Of a DNA stretch of 64,000 nucleotides, positions 50,844-60,347 are shown one piece after another. The notes under the pieces are model-generated. The model saw only the letters and a list, made by a program, of their open reading frames with translations. It was not told the DNA's origin and did no database searches. Every line of letters starts with the position of its first letter. The first letter of the stretch is position 1. The position numbers were made by a program, and so were the translations under genes. Source of the stretch: Thermatribacter sp048814795 (GTDB lineage: Bacteria; Atribacterota; Atribacteria; Atribacterales; Thermatribacteraceae); contig CP184673.1 in the NCBI GenBank assembly GCA_048814795.1, positions 2,108,001-2,172,000 of the forward strand. The letters are read 5' to 3'.

Positions 50844-53120
50844 CTAAAGTACCTCCACCCTGCTTGTAAAATGGCGATATTTAGTGATCACTTGCCCTTC
50901 AATAATTTCAAAAGCTCCCTTTAGTTTTATGTCTTCTGAGGAAGAACCTACCATCACCTCAAAAGTGCCAGGCTCCACCACAAAACGCATATGCTGGTCA
51001 TAAAAAGCAAGTTGCTCCGGATAAAGCGTGAAAGTAACCGTCCGTTCTTCTCCAACCTCAAGACTAATTCGCTTAAATCCTTTAAGTTCCTTCCCCGGTC
51101 GGACCAGAGAGGAAACAACATCTCTAATATAGAGCTGTACCACCTCATCCCCGGCAATTTTACCAGTGTTTTTCACCCGAAAACTTATCCTGATACCTTG
51201 CAGAGATGCAACCCGGTCGGGATGAATCTGCAGGTCCTGATACTCAAAACGAGTATAACTCAAACCATATCCAAATGGAAAAAGTGGCCGGGCATCAGTT
51301 TCTATATACTCACTGTAAGCGGTATCCCTCCGGTTATAGTAAACAGGTATCTGGCCCACTTTCTTGGGGAAAGAAATCGGCAACCTTCCTGCCGGGTTGT
51401 AGTCACCAAAAAGCACTGAAGCTACAGCGTTACCACCCTCTTCACCAGGATACCAGGCCTCAAGAATAGCGGGAAGATTTTCTGCTTCCCACTCAAGTTC
51501 CAAAGGTCGTCCGTTGACCAGAACCAGAATTACAGGTTTTCCAAGCTTTGCAAGCTCTTTAAGCAACTCTCTTTGCATGCCGGGAAGTGCGAGTTCTGTG
51601 CGGTCGCTTCCTTCGCCCGATATAGATTGTTTGAAAAGTCCACTCCGCTCACCCATAACTGCCACTACAACTTCCGCTTTCTGAGCAACATTCAGAGCTT
51701 CCTGGAAACCTTCGCGGGAAACACCGTTCAGTTCACATCCCTTAGCATACAAAACCTGGGTTTGAGGAGAAACTTTATTTTTAATACCCTCAAGAACACT
51801 CACCGTCTTAACCCATTCCTTCCAGACCGCCTTCCCACCCTTCCAGGCCTGTACACTGGGAACGTGAGTGCTGTAACTGTAATCCCCATGAAGGTTAATC
51901 TTTTCTGCAGCGTTAGGACCAATTACGGCTATGCTTTTCAAGTCCTTGCCAAGTGGAAGTATTCCGTCGTTTTTGAGAAGAACTATCGAAGCGCAGGCTA
52001 TTTCCCGAGCCAGAGCACGCTCTTCTTCGGTGTCCAGAATCTGGGAAACCTTATCACTTTGCACCACAATGCTTTCCTCTTCAAAAAGACCAAGTTCCAA
52101 CTTGGCACTAAGCACTCTACGCACCGCTTCATTAACTACTGCTTCGCTGACCAATCCCTCACGTACAGCATCAACTATGAACTGATAGCAATCAATATCA
52201 GGAAGTTCTACATCTATTCCAGCCTGAAGAGCTTTCACAGCAGCATCCTTAGCATCTTTGGCCACCCGGTGGAAGTTTTCAAGCATGCGCACTGCGTTAT
52301 AGTCTGAAACCACAATACCACTAAATCCCCATTCTTCACGAAGTATTCTGGTCAGCAAAAAATAAGAAGCAGCACAGGGAATGCCATCTATATCATGATA
52401 GGCATTCATGATGGAACGTACCCCTGCTTCTCGAACAGCCACTTCAAAGGGAAATAAAAAAATTTCGCGCAACTCACGCTCTCCCACCCGAGCAGGACCA
52501 AGGTTGCGACCTCCTTCAGAAATACCGTAGGCAGTAAAATGTTTGGCAGTAGCTATAACCCCGCGGCGTAAATCCTCTCCCTGCAAACCCTTTATATAAG
52601 CAGCACCCATCCTGGAAACCAGATAGGGATCCTCACCAAAGGTTTCTTCAGTTCTTCCCCAACGGGGGTCCCGAGGAATATCGAGTACCGGGGCTAACCC
52701 CTGATGAACACCCAGTGCGCGCATCTTTTTACGGATAGTGGTGGTCATTTGTTCCACAAGCTCCGGTGAAAAAGTACTCCCCAGACCAATAGCCTGAGGA
52801 AACACAGTAGCCCCTTTCATCATCAACCCGCTCAAACACTCCTCGTGAATTATAGCCGGAATACCCAAACGTGTTTCCTTTTTCAAAAAACGCTGGATTT
52901 CGTTGCCAAGTTCTACCGCTTGCTGAGGCTGAGCCTCAGGGTCACCAACCAGACGAGTTATCTGACCAATACCATTTCTAAGAAGTTCCCGGGCTTTGCT
53001 TGGTGAAAATTTCCCACCTTCGGTAAGGCGGTCGGAATGCACTGCACAAAGCTGAGCCACCTTCTCCTCAAGAGTCATCCGAGAAAGCAAATCATTTACA
53101 AATTCAGAAACTACACCCAT
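50844..53120 (-). CDS. Glycoside hydrolase family 3 beta-glucosidase/xylosidase
   Basis: 758 residues: an N-terminal GH3 barrel (to about 340), a C-terminal sandwich (about 380-600) and a fibronectin III-like domain (about 650-735). The catalytic nucleophile is Asp273 in IVVSDYNAVR. Substrate-binding motifs KHFTAYG and RDPRWGR are present. No signal peptide, so it acts in the cytoplasm on imported disaccharides or short oligosaccharides. It is the last gene of the five-gene transporter unit and points to beta-glucoside or xyloside use. Confidence 0.94.
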   Translation of the reverse strand: MGVVSEFVNDLLSRMTLEEKVAQLCAVHSDRLTEGGKFSPSKARELLRNGIGQITRLVGDPEAQPQQAVELGNEIQRFLKKETRLGIPAIIHEECLSGLMMKGATVFPQAIGLGSTFSPELVEQMTTTIRKKMRALGVHQGLAPVLDIPRDPRWGRTEETFGEDPYLVSRMGAAYIKGLQGEDLRRGVIATAKHFTAYGISEGGRNLGPARVGERELREIFLFPFEVAVREAGVRSIMNAYHDIDGIPCAASYFLLTRILREEWGFSGIVVSDYNAVRMLENFHRVAKDAKDAAVKALQAGIDVELPDIDCYQFIVDAVREGLVSEAVVNEAVRRVLSAKLELGLFEEESIVVQSDKVSQILDTEEERALAREIACASIVLLKNDGILPLGKDLKSIAVIGPNAAEKINLHGDYSYSTHVPSVQAWKGGKAVWKEWVKTVSVLEGIKNKVSPQTQVLYAKGCELNGVSREGFQEALNVAQKAEVVVAVMGERSGLFKQSISGEGSDRTELALPGMQRELLKELAKLGKPVILVLVNGRPLELEWEAENLPAILEAWYPGEEGGNAVASVLFGDYNPAGRLPISFPKKVGQIPVYYNRRDTAYSEYIETDARPLFPFGYGLSYTRFEYQDLQIHPDRVASLQGIRISFRVKNTGKIAGDEVVQLYIRDVVSSLVRPGKELKGFKRISLEVGEERTVTFTLYPEQLAFYDQHMRFVVEPGTFEVMVGSSSEDIKLKGAFEIIEGQVITKYRHFTSRVEVL

Positions 53121-53139
53121 CTCAAATTACCTCCCCCTA

Positions 53140-53159
53140 TTACCTGTTTTTCCAGGTAA
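53140..53159. repeat. Short inverted repeat before the GH3 gene
   Basis: TTACCTG and CAGGTAA (7 bp) flank a 6-base loop between the OppF-like and GH3 genes. No T-tract. Possible processing hairpin. Confidence 0.4.
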
Positions 53160-53167
53160 GATTATTA

Positions 53168-54118
53168 TCAACTTGAACTATAAAGGTGACACCTAACCAT
53201 TCTCTCATCGATAAAAGTTTCAGCAGGCATTTCTTCAGAACACAATCCTTTTCTCTCCGGACAGCGATTCGCAAATTTACAGCCCTTTAAAAGATACTCT
53301 TCTTTTTCCTCAAGAAGCTGAATGGTGGTTTTGTACTTCATTCTGGGATCCGGTTGAGGAATGGAGTTTAAAAGCAACCTGGTATAGGGATGCTTCGGAG
53401 CTCCAAGTACTTTTTCGGTTGGACCCATCTCAACCAGGTTACCCCGAAACATGATGGCAATTCGGTCACTTATGTAGTAGGCAGTGGCAAGATCATGGGT
53501 GATGTACACTACGCTCACTTTCAACGTATCCCGTAAACTTCGGAAGAGGTTCACAATGGACATACGGAGTGATGCATCCACCATGGAAACCGGTTCATCA
53601 GCTACGAGAAGCGAAGGATTGGTGAGAAGCGCCCGAGCGATAGAAGCCCGCTGTAGTTGCCCTCCGGAAAACTCACTGGGATATTTCCCAGCAAGTTCAG
53701 CAAACGATAGGCCCACTGCTCGGAGTTTTTCATCGATAAACACCTCTTCATTCTGCTTTTCTGTTAAATGAAAATTGCGCACCGTCTCGAAAAAGTAGCT
53801 TTCCACTTTGCGGAGAGGATTAAATGTTTCAAAAGGATTCTGGAAAACTGCCTGCACTTCTCGAAACCAGGCTTTTCGATCCCGAAACTTGGTAATATTT
53901 TCCCCCCGGTAGAGGATTTCCCCAGAAGTGGGATATTCGAAACCCATTATAATACGGGCAGTAGTGGTCTTCCCACACCCACTTTCTCCAGCCAGGGTAA
54001 AGATTTCCCCCTCTTTTACAGTAAGTGATACATCATCCACTGCTCGAATTCGAAGACGAGAAAATAAACTTCCCAGCGAGAATATTTTGGTAAGGTTTCG
54101 TACTTCAAGAAGAAACAT
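53168..54118 (-). CDS. Oligopeptide/oligosaccharide ABC transporter ATPase (OppF/CbtF-like)
   Basis: About 316 residues. Walker A GESGCGKTTTA, signature FSGGQLQRA, Walker B followed by DEPVSMVDAS. The C-terminal extension with CKFANRCPERKGLC is the cysteine motif of Opp-type ATPases that in homologues binds a cluster. It pairs with the ATPase encoded just upstream (14-base overlap). ATG 54118 with AGGAG 5 bases upstream. Confidence 0.93.
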   Translation of the reverse strand: MFLLEVRNLTKIFSLGSLFSRLRIRAVDDVSLTVKEGEIFTLAGESGCGKTTTARIIMGFEYPTSGEILYRGENITKFRDRKAWFREVQAVFQNPFETFNPLRKVESYFFETVRNFHLTEKQNEEVFIDEKLRAVGLSFAELAGKYPSEFSGGQLQRASIARALLTNPSLLVADEPVSMVDASLRMSIVNLFRSLRDTLKVSVVYITHDLATAYYISDRIAIMFRGNLVEMGPTEKVLGAPKHPYTRLLLNSIPQPDPRMKYKTTIQLLEEKEEYLLKGCKFANRCPERKGLCSEEMPAETFIDERMVRCHLYSSS

Positions 54119-55103
54119 AGGCACTCCTCCGTAAAAAGCAAGCTACCCGGTGATCAGGTTCTACTTCGGTTAGGGGTGGTTGGTTCTTGGAACATTCCGC
54201 CATTGCATGGGGACAGCGAGGGTGGAAAGCGCAACCCGAAGGCAGCTTCAAAAGCGAAGGGGGGTTCCCCGGAGCACTTTCCCGCAGGTGTTTGTCTCCA
54301 ATCCGAGGTAAAGAATTAATGAGAAACTGCGTGTAAGGATGGAGTGGAGCAAGAAAAATGTCTTGAGTCGGACCTTCTTCCACGATTTTGCCCGCATACA
54401 TAATGGCCATCCGAGTGGTTATATTTGCATGGATACCCATATCGTGAGTCACCAGAACCACAGTATTCTGCAACTCCTGCTGAACTTCGGAAAGAAGCTG
54501 TAAAACCGCCCTTTGTGCTACCACATCCAAAGCAGTGGTAGGCTCATCGGCAAGAATCAGGCGGGGTTTGAGGAGCGTAGCCAAAGCAATGGCTACCCGC
54601 TGGCGCATACCTCCTGAAAGCTGATGAGGATACGCATCAAGGATTTTGGAGGAAAGTCCCAGGCACTCCAGATGTTTTTCCATATGATGGAAGAGCTCCT
54701 GTCGTGCCTTTCCCGAAACATGGCTTTCCAGGAAATCCATGAAGGTGGAACGAAGCCTGATTACAGGGTTAAAGACATTCATGGAGCCCTGAGGAATATA
54801 GGAAATATAGGACCAGCGAAGCTTATGCTTTTTGCTCTGAGGTAGAGAGAGGACATCGAGGTATTCCCCGTTAACCCGGTACAGTACTCGTCCACCAAAA
54901 TGCCGCAGGGGCGGTTCAATATTCCCCAGCAGGACCTTGAGAAGCGTGGTCTTCCCACACCCACTTTCTCCAGCCAGACCATATACCACATTTTCAGGTA
55001 TGGTAAGGTCCACTCCATTCACCGCTTTGACGACTTTCTTTCCCCCCAGAGTTTCAAGAACATAAAAAGCTTGTATTTCTTCAGCTATAGCCACAGGGTT
55101 CAT
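54105..55103 (-). CDS. Oligopeptide/oligosaccharide ABC transporter ATPase (OppD/CbtD-like)
   Basis: 332 residues. Walker A GESGCGKTT, signature LSGGMRQR, DEPTTALD and the C-terminal CAFHPRCPHAMAEC motif. The ATG overlaps the permease stop by 4 bases. Both ATPases are required for this transporter class. Confidence 0.94.
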   Translation of the reverse strand: MNPVAIAEEIQAFYVLETLGGKKVVKAVNGVDLTIPENVVYGLAGESGCGKTTLLKVLLGNIEPPLRHFGGRVLYRVNGEYLDVLSLPQSKKHKLRWSYISYIPQGSMNVFNPVIRLRSTFMDFLESHVSGKARQELFHHMEKHLECLGLSSKILDAYPHQLSGGMRQRVAIALATLLKPRLILADEPTTALDVVAQRAVLQLLSEVQQELQNTVVLVTHDMGIHANITTRMAIMYAGKIVEEGPTQDIFLAPLHPYTQFLINSLPRIGDKHLRESAPGNPPSLLKLPSGCAFHPRCPHAMAECSKNQPPLTEVEPDHRVACFLRRSAYVSS

Positions 55104-55960
55104 GAGCTTCTCACTCCAATACGTTGAATTCGCATTCGGGGATCAAGATACTCACTGACACTCACCGAAAGCCAGTACAGAGCCACAAGGAGAAGGATGG
55201 TGAGCACAACAGGGGTAGAGATCCACCACCAGTACCCGAGGAGCATTGCCTGGTAGGTGATAGCCCACTGGATGGTAGTTCCCAGAGTAGGAACTTCCAG
55301 GCGCACCAGTCCCAGGATGGCCAGTACAATCTCCATCCCGATGGCCCAGGCAATGTTATTGATGAGAGTGGAAAAGATAAGAGGAGTGGTAAAAGGGAGA
55401 TATTCCTTACTTACAAGATTCATGGTACTGTTTCCAGATAGAATGGAAGTCTGCGTGAATTCGCGTTCTCGCAGACTCAGGATCTGGGAACGAATGGTCC
55501 GTGCATCCCAGGCCCATCCAAAAAAAGCAAGTAACAATCCCGTATTAACAAGGGTTAAACTTCCTCGAAGGAGCATAGCCACCATGACCAGAATAAGGAA
55601 CAATGGGATGACGAGAAGTCCATCGGCCAGTCCCATGAGAATCCGATCGAAAATACCTCCCCGGTAGCCAGCTACGAACCCCACGAGAACCGCTATAAGT
55701 CGGGAAACCAATCCAGCAACAAGAGCAATAATGAGAGAGTTCCGAATGGAGAAAGTAGCCTCCCAGAAAACATCTTGTCCTTTAGAATTGGTTCCAAGAA
55801 TGTGGGGCCAGGAAGGGGGTCTGTCTCGAGGAACCTGGAGCTGACGGATAGGATCATAAGGAGAAGCAAAAGACAGAAAGGCCAAAACCACAAGGAAAAG
55901 GAAAACGATAAAACCTACAGTAAAACGGTAGTCTTTGAAAAGTTCTCGCAGCGCTTCCAT
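55100..55960 (-). CDS. ABC transporter permease (OppC/DppC-like)
   Basis: 286 residues with the OppC N-terminal helix, the PPSWPHILGTNSKGQDVF segment typical of DppC, and six membrane segments. The EAA-like loop is WAWDARTIRSQ. ATG 55960, 14 bases after the OppB-like stop. Confidence 0.93.
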   Translation of the reverse strand: MEALRELFKDYRFTVGFIVFLFLVVLAFLSFASPYDPIRQLQVPRDRPPSWPHILGTNSKGQDVFWEATFSIRNSLIIALVAGLVSRLIAVLVGFVAGYRGGIFDRILMGLADGLLVIPLFLILVMVAMLLRGSLTLVNTGLLLAFFGWAWDARTIRSQILSLREREFTQTSILSGNSTMNLVSKEYLPFTTPLIFSTLINNIAWAIGMEIVLAILGLVRLEVPTLGTTIQWAITYQAMLLGYWWWISTPVVLTILLLVALYWLSVSVSEYLDPRMRIQRIGVRSS

Positions 55961-55973
55961 GATTCCATCTCAC

Positions 55974-56978
55974 CTATCGATGTCGAATTCGAGGATCAAG
56001 TAGGGGATAGAGGAGATCTAAAAGGAGCACGGCTGTGGCAATGGTGAAAATAGAAAGTACAGTAATACCCATGACGAGGTTATAGTCTCCCCGGGTTACT
56101 CCCCTATACAGAAGTAAACCCATCCCGGGATACGAAAAGACCATCTCAACAATTAAAACTCCACTAAAGACCTGCCCCAGCGCTAAGGCAAGCTGCGTCA
56201 CCTGGGGAAGCATAGCATTTTTCAGAACATAGCGGAAAATAATTCGCCGTTCTTTAACTCCACCCACCCGGGCATACTCCACAAAGTCTTCCCGCTTCAC
56301 ATTCTGTACAAGGAGTTTCATCTGTTGGAACCAGACTGCCCCACCAAGAACAACAAGAGTAAGAGCAGGGAGAAAAGACCCTCGAAGAATGGCAAGAATA
56401 AGGTTGAGATTCAGGGTCATTCCCCGTCCAATACCCACCCCACGCGCGGGAAAAAGCGGCCACATGTATGCAAAAAGAATGAGGAGAATCACACCAAATA
56501 TGTAGTGAGGAATAGGACGAATAACCATAACAACGGCGTCAAGAATTTTCGACCAGGATCTTCCCGAAAAATATCCGGCAATCCCTCCCATGACATTACC
56601 AATTACCCAAGAGAGAATAGTTGAGGTAACAAAAAGACCTATAGTCCAAGGAAGGTAAATGCGAAGAAGTTGTGTTACAGGAGTAGGGAACTGGAAAAAG
56701 GAGGGGCCAAAGTCTAAAGCGAATACCCGTCGCCACATGGTGAGATACTGCTCAAGTAGGCTTCCTTTAAGGCCGTAGAGTTCTTTTAGGGTCTCCATGA
56801 GATTCTGTACCGCTGAAGGATCCAAAGAAGCTCCTTGAGCTTGAATCTGGGAAATAATTTCCAAAACCGGGTCCTGACCAGTAAGACGAGGAATGAAAAA
56901 CACCGCAGTAATACCACAAAACACAACGAGCACATACTGTATAAGCCTCGGAACAAGGTACTCCCGAACGAATCGCAT
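55974..56978 (-). CDS. ABC transporter permease (OppB/DppB-like)
   Basis: About 334 residues, six membrane segments, with the long extracytoplasmic loop after TM1 that is usual in DppB. The EAA-like loop is YARVGGVKERRI. ATG 56978 follows GGGGGG; a TTG at 56984 is also open. The hairpin at 56992-57021 separates it from the binding protein. Confidence 0.92.
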   Translation of the reverse strand: MRFVREYLVPRLIQYVLVVFCGITAVFFIPRLTGQDPVLEIISQIQAQGASLDPSAVQNLMETLKELYGLKGSLLEQYLTMWRRVFALDFGPSFFQFPTPVTQLLRIYLPWTIGLFVTSTILSWVIGNVMGGIAGYFSGRSWSKILDAVVMVIRPIPHYIFGVILLILFAYMWPLFPARGVGIGRGMTLNLNLILAILRGSFLPALTLVVLGGAVWFQQMKLLVQNVKREDFVEYARVGGVKERRIIFRYVLKNAMLPQVTQLALALGQVFSGVLIVEMVFSYPGMGLLLYRGVTRGDYNLVMGITVLSIFTIATAVLLLDLLYPLLDPRIRHR

Positions 56979-56991
56979 ATTCAACCCCCCA

Positions 56992-57021
56992 AGGGTCCTC
57001 CGGGTTTGCCCGGAGGACCCT
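56992..57021 (-). promoter_or_regulatory. 13-bp perfect hairpin between binding-protein and permease genes
   Basis: AGGGTCCTCCGGG (56992-57004) pairs perfectly with 57009-57021 around TTTG. It starts 6 bases after the binding-protein stop. On the minus strand it is followed by the permease ribosome site rather than a T-tract, so it is likely a transcript stabiliser that raises the level of the binding protein. Same position as the hairpin at 41551-41586. Confidence 0.75.
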
Positions 57022-57026
57022 AAGAC

Positions 57027-58922
57027 TCACTCTTTAGTTTTCAAAAATGGCAGCATGTACTTGAAGTTCGGCCAGTGCTGGTAAGGCTGCGAGTAGGGGT
57101 TCTCGGCTCCAGGGTAGTTCGTCCAGTAGTACTCATCCCAAGCCACCGCACCACAGTATCCGTAGGTGGGAATGGTGGGCATCTCTTCGACAACAACCTT
57201 GAGGGCCTCAAGACCCAGAAGGCGGGTGGCCTCGACTTCGGTGAAGGGGTTTGTGGTCTCCATTTTCTTCAGAAGCTCATCCAGCCGAGGATCAGACCAC
57301 CGGGCGGCTCCGCCTGGACCAAGGGTCACTGCCTGACCAATGGGGGTCAGAAGGCTTGAATGCCAGACGTCAAAGGTCCTCGAAAGGTCCACGCCCACAC
57401 CCCAGGGTTCTGCTGCCGGCCACATGGTGCCGACTTCAAACTCGCCCATAAGGTGCAGGCTGTTGAAGGCCTCAGTGGCATTGACGGTAGCATCAATCCC
57501 GAATTTTCTCCACTGTTCAGCAGCAGCCATGGCATTCCGGTAGTGATGGTGTGCAGGATTTGTATCGGTGACGATGGTAATCTTCCAGGGCGAACCATTG
57601 GGAAGGCACCACTTGCCATCGGCGCCTTTCGTGAAGCCATGCTTTTTGAGGAGTTTCTCAGCAATCTCCGGGGCATATTTCCACCAGCCCATGCCGAAGA
57701 TCTCCCGAATGGCCTTGGGGTCCTCAGGAACAGGATACCCTCGTTCTCTGGCTGCCTGGGCGAGTTTTGCAGGGATTTCCGGGTCATAGGGTTTGAACTT
57801 TTCACCATTGCCGAGGTCAAGCTCGAAGTTCTTGAGCCACTCCTCCAAGGGGTTGAAGAAGGCTTCGACATAGGCGGGAACAGGTGGGAGGTGAATGGGG
57901 CTTACCGGAGCCATAAAGTCAAAGGCTGTGGCCATGTATTCAACCATGTTAATGGACAGCACCAGTGCCCATCGCACATCTTTGATGTTGTACGGCTCCA
58001 CCATGTTGTTAAACATGATACCCGTAATGCAGGGGTCGATGTTCACCACCCAGGGCCAATCTTTACGCCAGGCCCGAGCAGTATTACTCTTTTCAAGGAC
58101 TACCCGGAGACCCTCAGGAGCATACTGAGCCATATCTAACTCGTGCCGGAGCTGGGCAAGAATTTTTGCCTCTTCGGTCTCAAAAGCTTGGAAGAGAACG
58201 TACTTCGGCCTGGGTTCTCCATAGAGCATTCCGGTAGGAGTCTTCTCCCAGTCCTCTCGCCGTTCCCATAAGGTCCAGAATCCTGCAGGGTCGTAATCCT
58301 TGAGTCTGTAAGGTCCGCAACCCACAGGGGGATCAAATTCAAAAGCAATGGGATCTTCAACTTTCTCAAAGACGTGCTTGGGCATGATGCGCAGGCATCC
58401 CCAGCGGTCAAGGAAATGGGAATGGAATCGGGAGTTGGATTTTTTGAGTTCCACAACCACGGTGAAGTCATCGGTCTTGTAGACTTTGTCCACAAACTCT
58501 GCCATAGGACCATGGTAGAGAAGTTCTGGGGTTTTCACGTGAAGGTCAATGGTAAATACCACGTCATCAGCAGTAAAGGGAACTCCATCGCTCCAGTGGA
58601 CACCCTGACGGAGTTTAATGGTCATCTTTGTAAAGTCCTCGTTGTAGATGGGCATCTCTGCAGCAAGTCCTGGGATAATTTCCCCAGTGGCATAATCTAC
58701 AGTCCATAAAGGTTCTATAGCCAGCTGCTGCAACCCTCGATCTTGCCAGCGCCAACCGGCCCAGAGATTGAAATTGCTTGGGGTGCCAACACGGCCAGTC
58801 AACTGGTCCACAATCAGGGTTTCCTCACGAGGTATGTTTGCTGGAAGCTGGGCAAAAACCACTGAAGCAAAAAGGGCAATGAATAACACCACCAAAAGCA
58901 GGACTAAACACTTGTTTCTCAT
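57027..58922 (-). CDS. Solute-binding protein, family 5 (CbtA/DppA-like, probable beta-glucan oligosaccharide)
   Basis: 631 residues, a length usual for sugar-binding members such as Thermotoga CbtA. Signal peptide about 1-25 (ending VFAQLP). SBP family 5 signatures: IKLRQGVHWSDGVPFTADDV, VGCGPYRLKDYDP, and YFNLNNxP-type segments replaced by MFNNMVEPYNIKDVRWAL. Linked GH3 and LacI genes suggest cellobiose or another beta-linked oligosaccharide rather than peptides. Substrate inferred from context. Confidence 0.92.
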   Translation of the reverse strand: MRNKCLVLLLVVLFIALFASVVFAQLPANIPREETLIVDQLTGRVGTPSNFNLWAGWRWQDRGLQQLAIEPLWTVDYATGEIIPGLAAEMPIYNEDFTKMTIKLRQGVHWSDGVPFTADDVVFTIDLHVKTPELLYHGPMAEFVDKVYKTDDFTVVVELKKSNSRFHSHFLDRWGCLRIMPKHVFEKVEDPIAFEFDPPVGCGPYRLKDYDPAGFWTLWERREDWEKTPTGMLYGEPRPKYVLFQAFETEEAKILAQLRHELDMAQYAPEGLRVVLEKSNTARAWRKDWPWVVNIDPCITGIMFNNMVEPYNIKDVRWALVLSINMVEYMATAFDFMAPVSPIHLPPVPAYVEAFFNPLEEWLKNFELDLGNGEKFKPYDPEIPAKLAQAARERGYPVPEDPKAIREIFGMGWWKYAPEIAEKLLKKHGFTKGADGKWCLPNGSPWKITIVTDTNPAHHHYRNAMAAAEQWRKFGIDATVNATEAFNSLHLMGEFEVGTMWPAAEPWGVGVDLSRTFDVWHSSLLTPIGQAVTLGPGGAARWSDPRLDELLKKMETTNPFTEVEATRLLGLEALKVVVEEMPTIPTYGYCGAVAWDEYYWTNYPGAENPYSQPYQHWPNFKYMLPFLKTKE

Positions 58923-58984
58923 GACTTATCCCTCCTTGTAAAATTTCAAATCAGACTAAAAACTACCCGCCACCTTTGCAGGCA

Positions 58985-60295
58985 CTACCCCTTCGAAGCT
59001 ATTCTCTCTGCTTCTTCTTTGGCTATCCGACACCACTTAATAACATTTTGAGGATTGTTTCCTATGGTATGATTGTCCTTCATTGTCACCTCCACTCGAC
59101 ACCCTCTGGTTATCTCAAGAGCCTTGCGAAGCTTTTTGCGCAAATAATCTTCATCAACTTCAGGCACTGCCAGATCAGCGGGGCTGGGTTTCATAGAATA
59201 TATGTAGTCCGTGCCTAAATATTCAGCCATTTTGGCAAGGTCCGCCCAGGGAGAAACTGAAATCCTCCGCAGGCGAGGAAAGCGCTTTACCACATGCCAG
59301 CGAGGATGCAGGGGTTCACAACACCCATAACAGTTCAAGCCAAATCGCTCCAGGATGGGGTACTGATAGGGGAAAATGAACTCCTCAAACATCTCTGGAG
59401 AAACATAGCAGGTCTCCTGGCTTTCTGCAAACCCCCACATATCAATGGTACGCACATGCACTCCATCAAAATCCGGCTGAGGCAACTCATGAGTATATCC
59501 AAAACCACCCGAACCAACATAGGTACCATCGTTGTTAAGTGAAAGCAGGTTATTTTTTTCCAGGAAGTCCAGCTTGGCAAGATGCCCATCGCGAAGAAAA
59601 GACATCAACTGATGCAGTTCTTTGGGGTAATCATACATATCTACCATTACCTGTTCTAACCCTCTCAGGTTAATTAGAGTCCAGGTCATTCCCAGGCTCC
59701 ACCACCAGATAGTTTTACGACGCACAATCAGTAAATCACCAAAAATTTCCTGAGCAAGCTCAAGGAGCCGATCGCTTGCTTCACGGTCTATATCTATTTC
59801 TGGAAAACGGAGTTTATCCATATCCTGATAACTTTTTAAAGGGGGATCCCAGCGGTAGGAACCCTTTTCATCGGTCTTGATTATCTTTTCTTCAAGTCCC
59901 CAACCGGTTTCCTGATAAACATAAGGAACATCAAAGTAGGGCTCAATTACCTTGTCATCTCCCATGGACTCTCCCCAGAAAATCTCCTTCCGGAGCCACG
60001 TCTCCCAGTGGCGGGCAAGCTTTCCCTCACATTGCAGGCTCTGTGGTGGAATAATCTCATTCCAGCCATTTTCTGGATCACAAAAGATAACAGGACGAAC
60101 CTCCTCAAGAGCATTGATGCTGTACCAGAGCTTGCGCTTCTCTTCCTGTTCGGGGAGTTCAGCCAGTTCCCGTACTCTTAAAGCTAATCTCCGTAGAAGG
60201 TCACGTTCCCAGGAAGCAACCTGGATCTCTTCAACTCGAAAAGACACACGATATAAGGAAGCAACGGTTTGATCACCCAGTAGTTGTTCGCTCAT
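58985..60295 (-). CDS. URO-D-fold methyltransferase-like protein (member 4), long variant
   Basis: 436 residues. The N-terminus differs from the other copies (no RERML motif) and carries an extra helical domain of about 100 residues. The C-terminal barrel shows NCYGCCEPLHPRWHV, where cysteines and Glu may bind zinc, and WADLAKMAEYLG, SMKPSPADLA. It resembles cobalamin-independent methionine synthase or URO-D-like proteins. It stands between the LacI regulator and the binding protein in the beta-glucoside locus. GGAGGG precedes the ATG. Reaction unknown. Confidence 0.72.
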   Translation of the reverse strand: MSEQLLGDQTVASLYRVSFRVEEIQVASWERDLLRRLALRVRELAELPEQEEKRKLWYSINALEEVRPVIFCDPENGWNEIIPPQSLQCEGKLARHWETWLRKEIFWGESMGDDKVIEPYFDVPYVYQETGWGLEEKIIKTDEKGSYRWDPPLKSYQDMDKLRFPEIDIDREASDRLLELAQEIFGDLLIVRRKTIWWWSLGMTWTLINLRGLEQVMVDMYDYPKELHQLMSFLRDGHLAKLDFLEKNNLLSLNNDGTYVGSGGFGYTHELPQPDFDGVHVRTIDMWGFAESQETCYVSPEMFEEFIFPYQYPILERFGLNCYGCCEPLHPRWHVVKRFPRLRRISVSPWADLAKMAEYLGTDYIYSMKPSPADLAVPEVDEDYLRKKLRKALEITRGCRVEVTMKDNHTIGNNPQNVIKWCRIAKEEAERIASKG

Positions 60296-60347
60296 TTTAC
60301 TCCCTCCACAAACAGAAATAAAACCTCCACTCCACTACCTTACCTTA

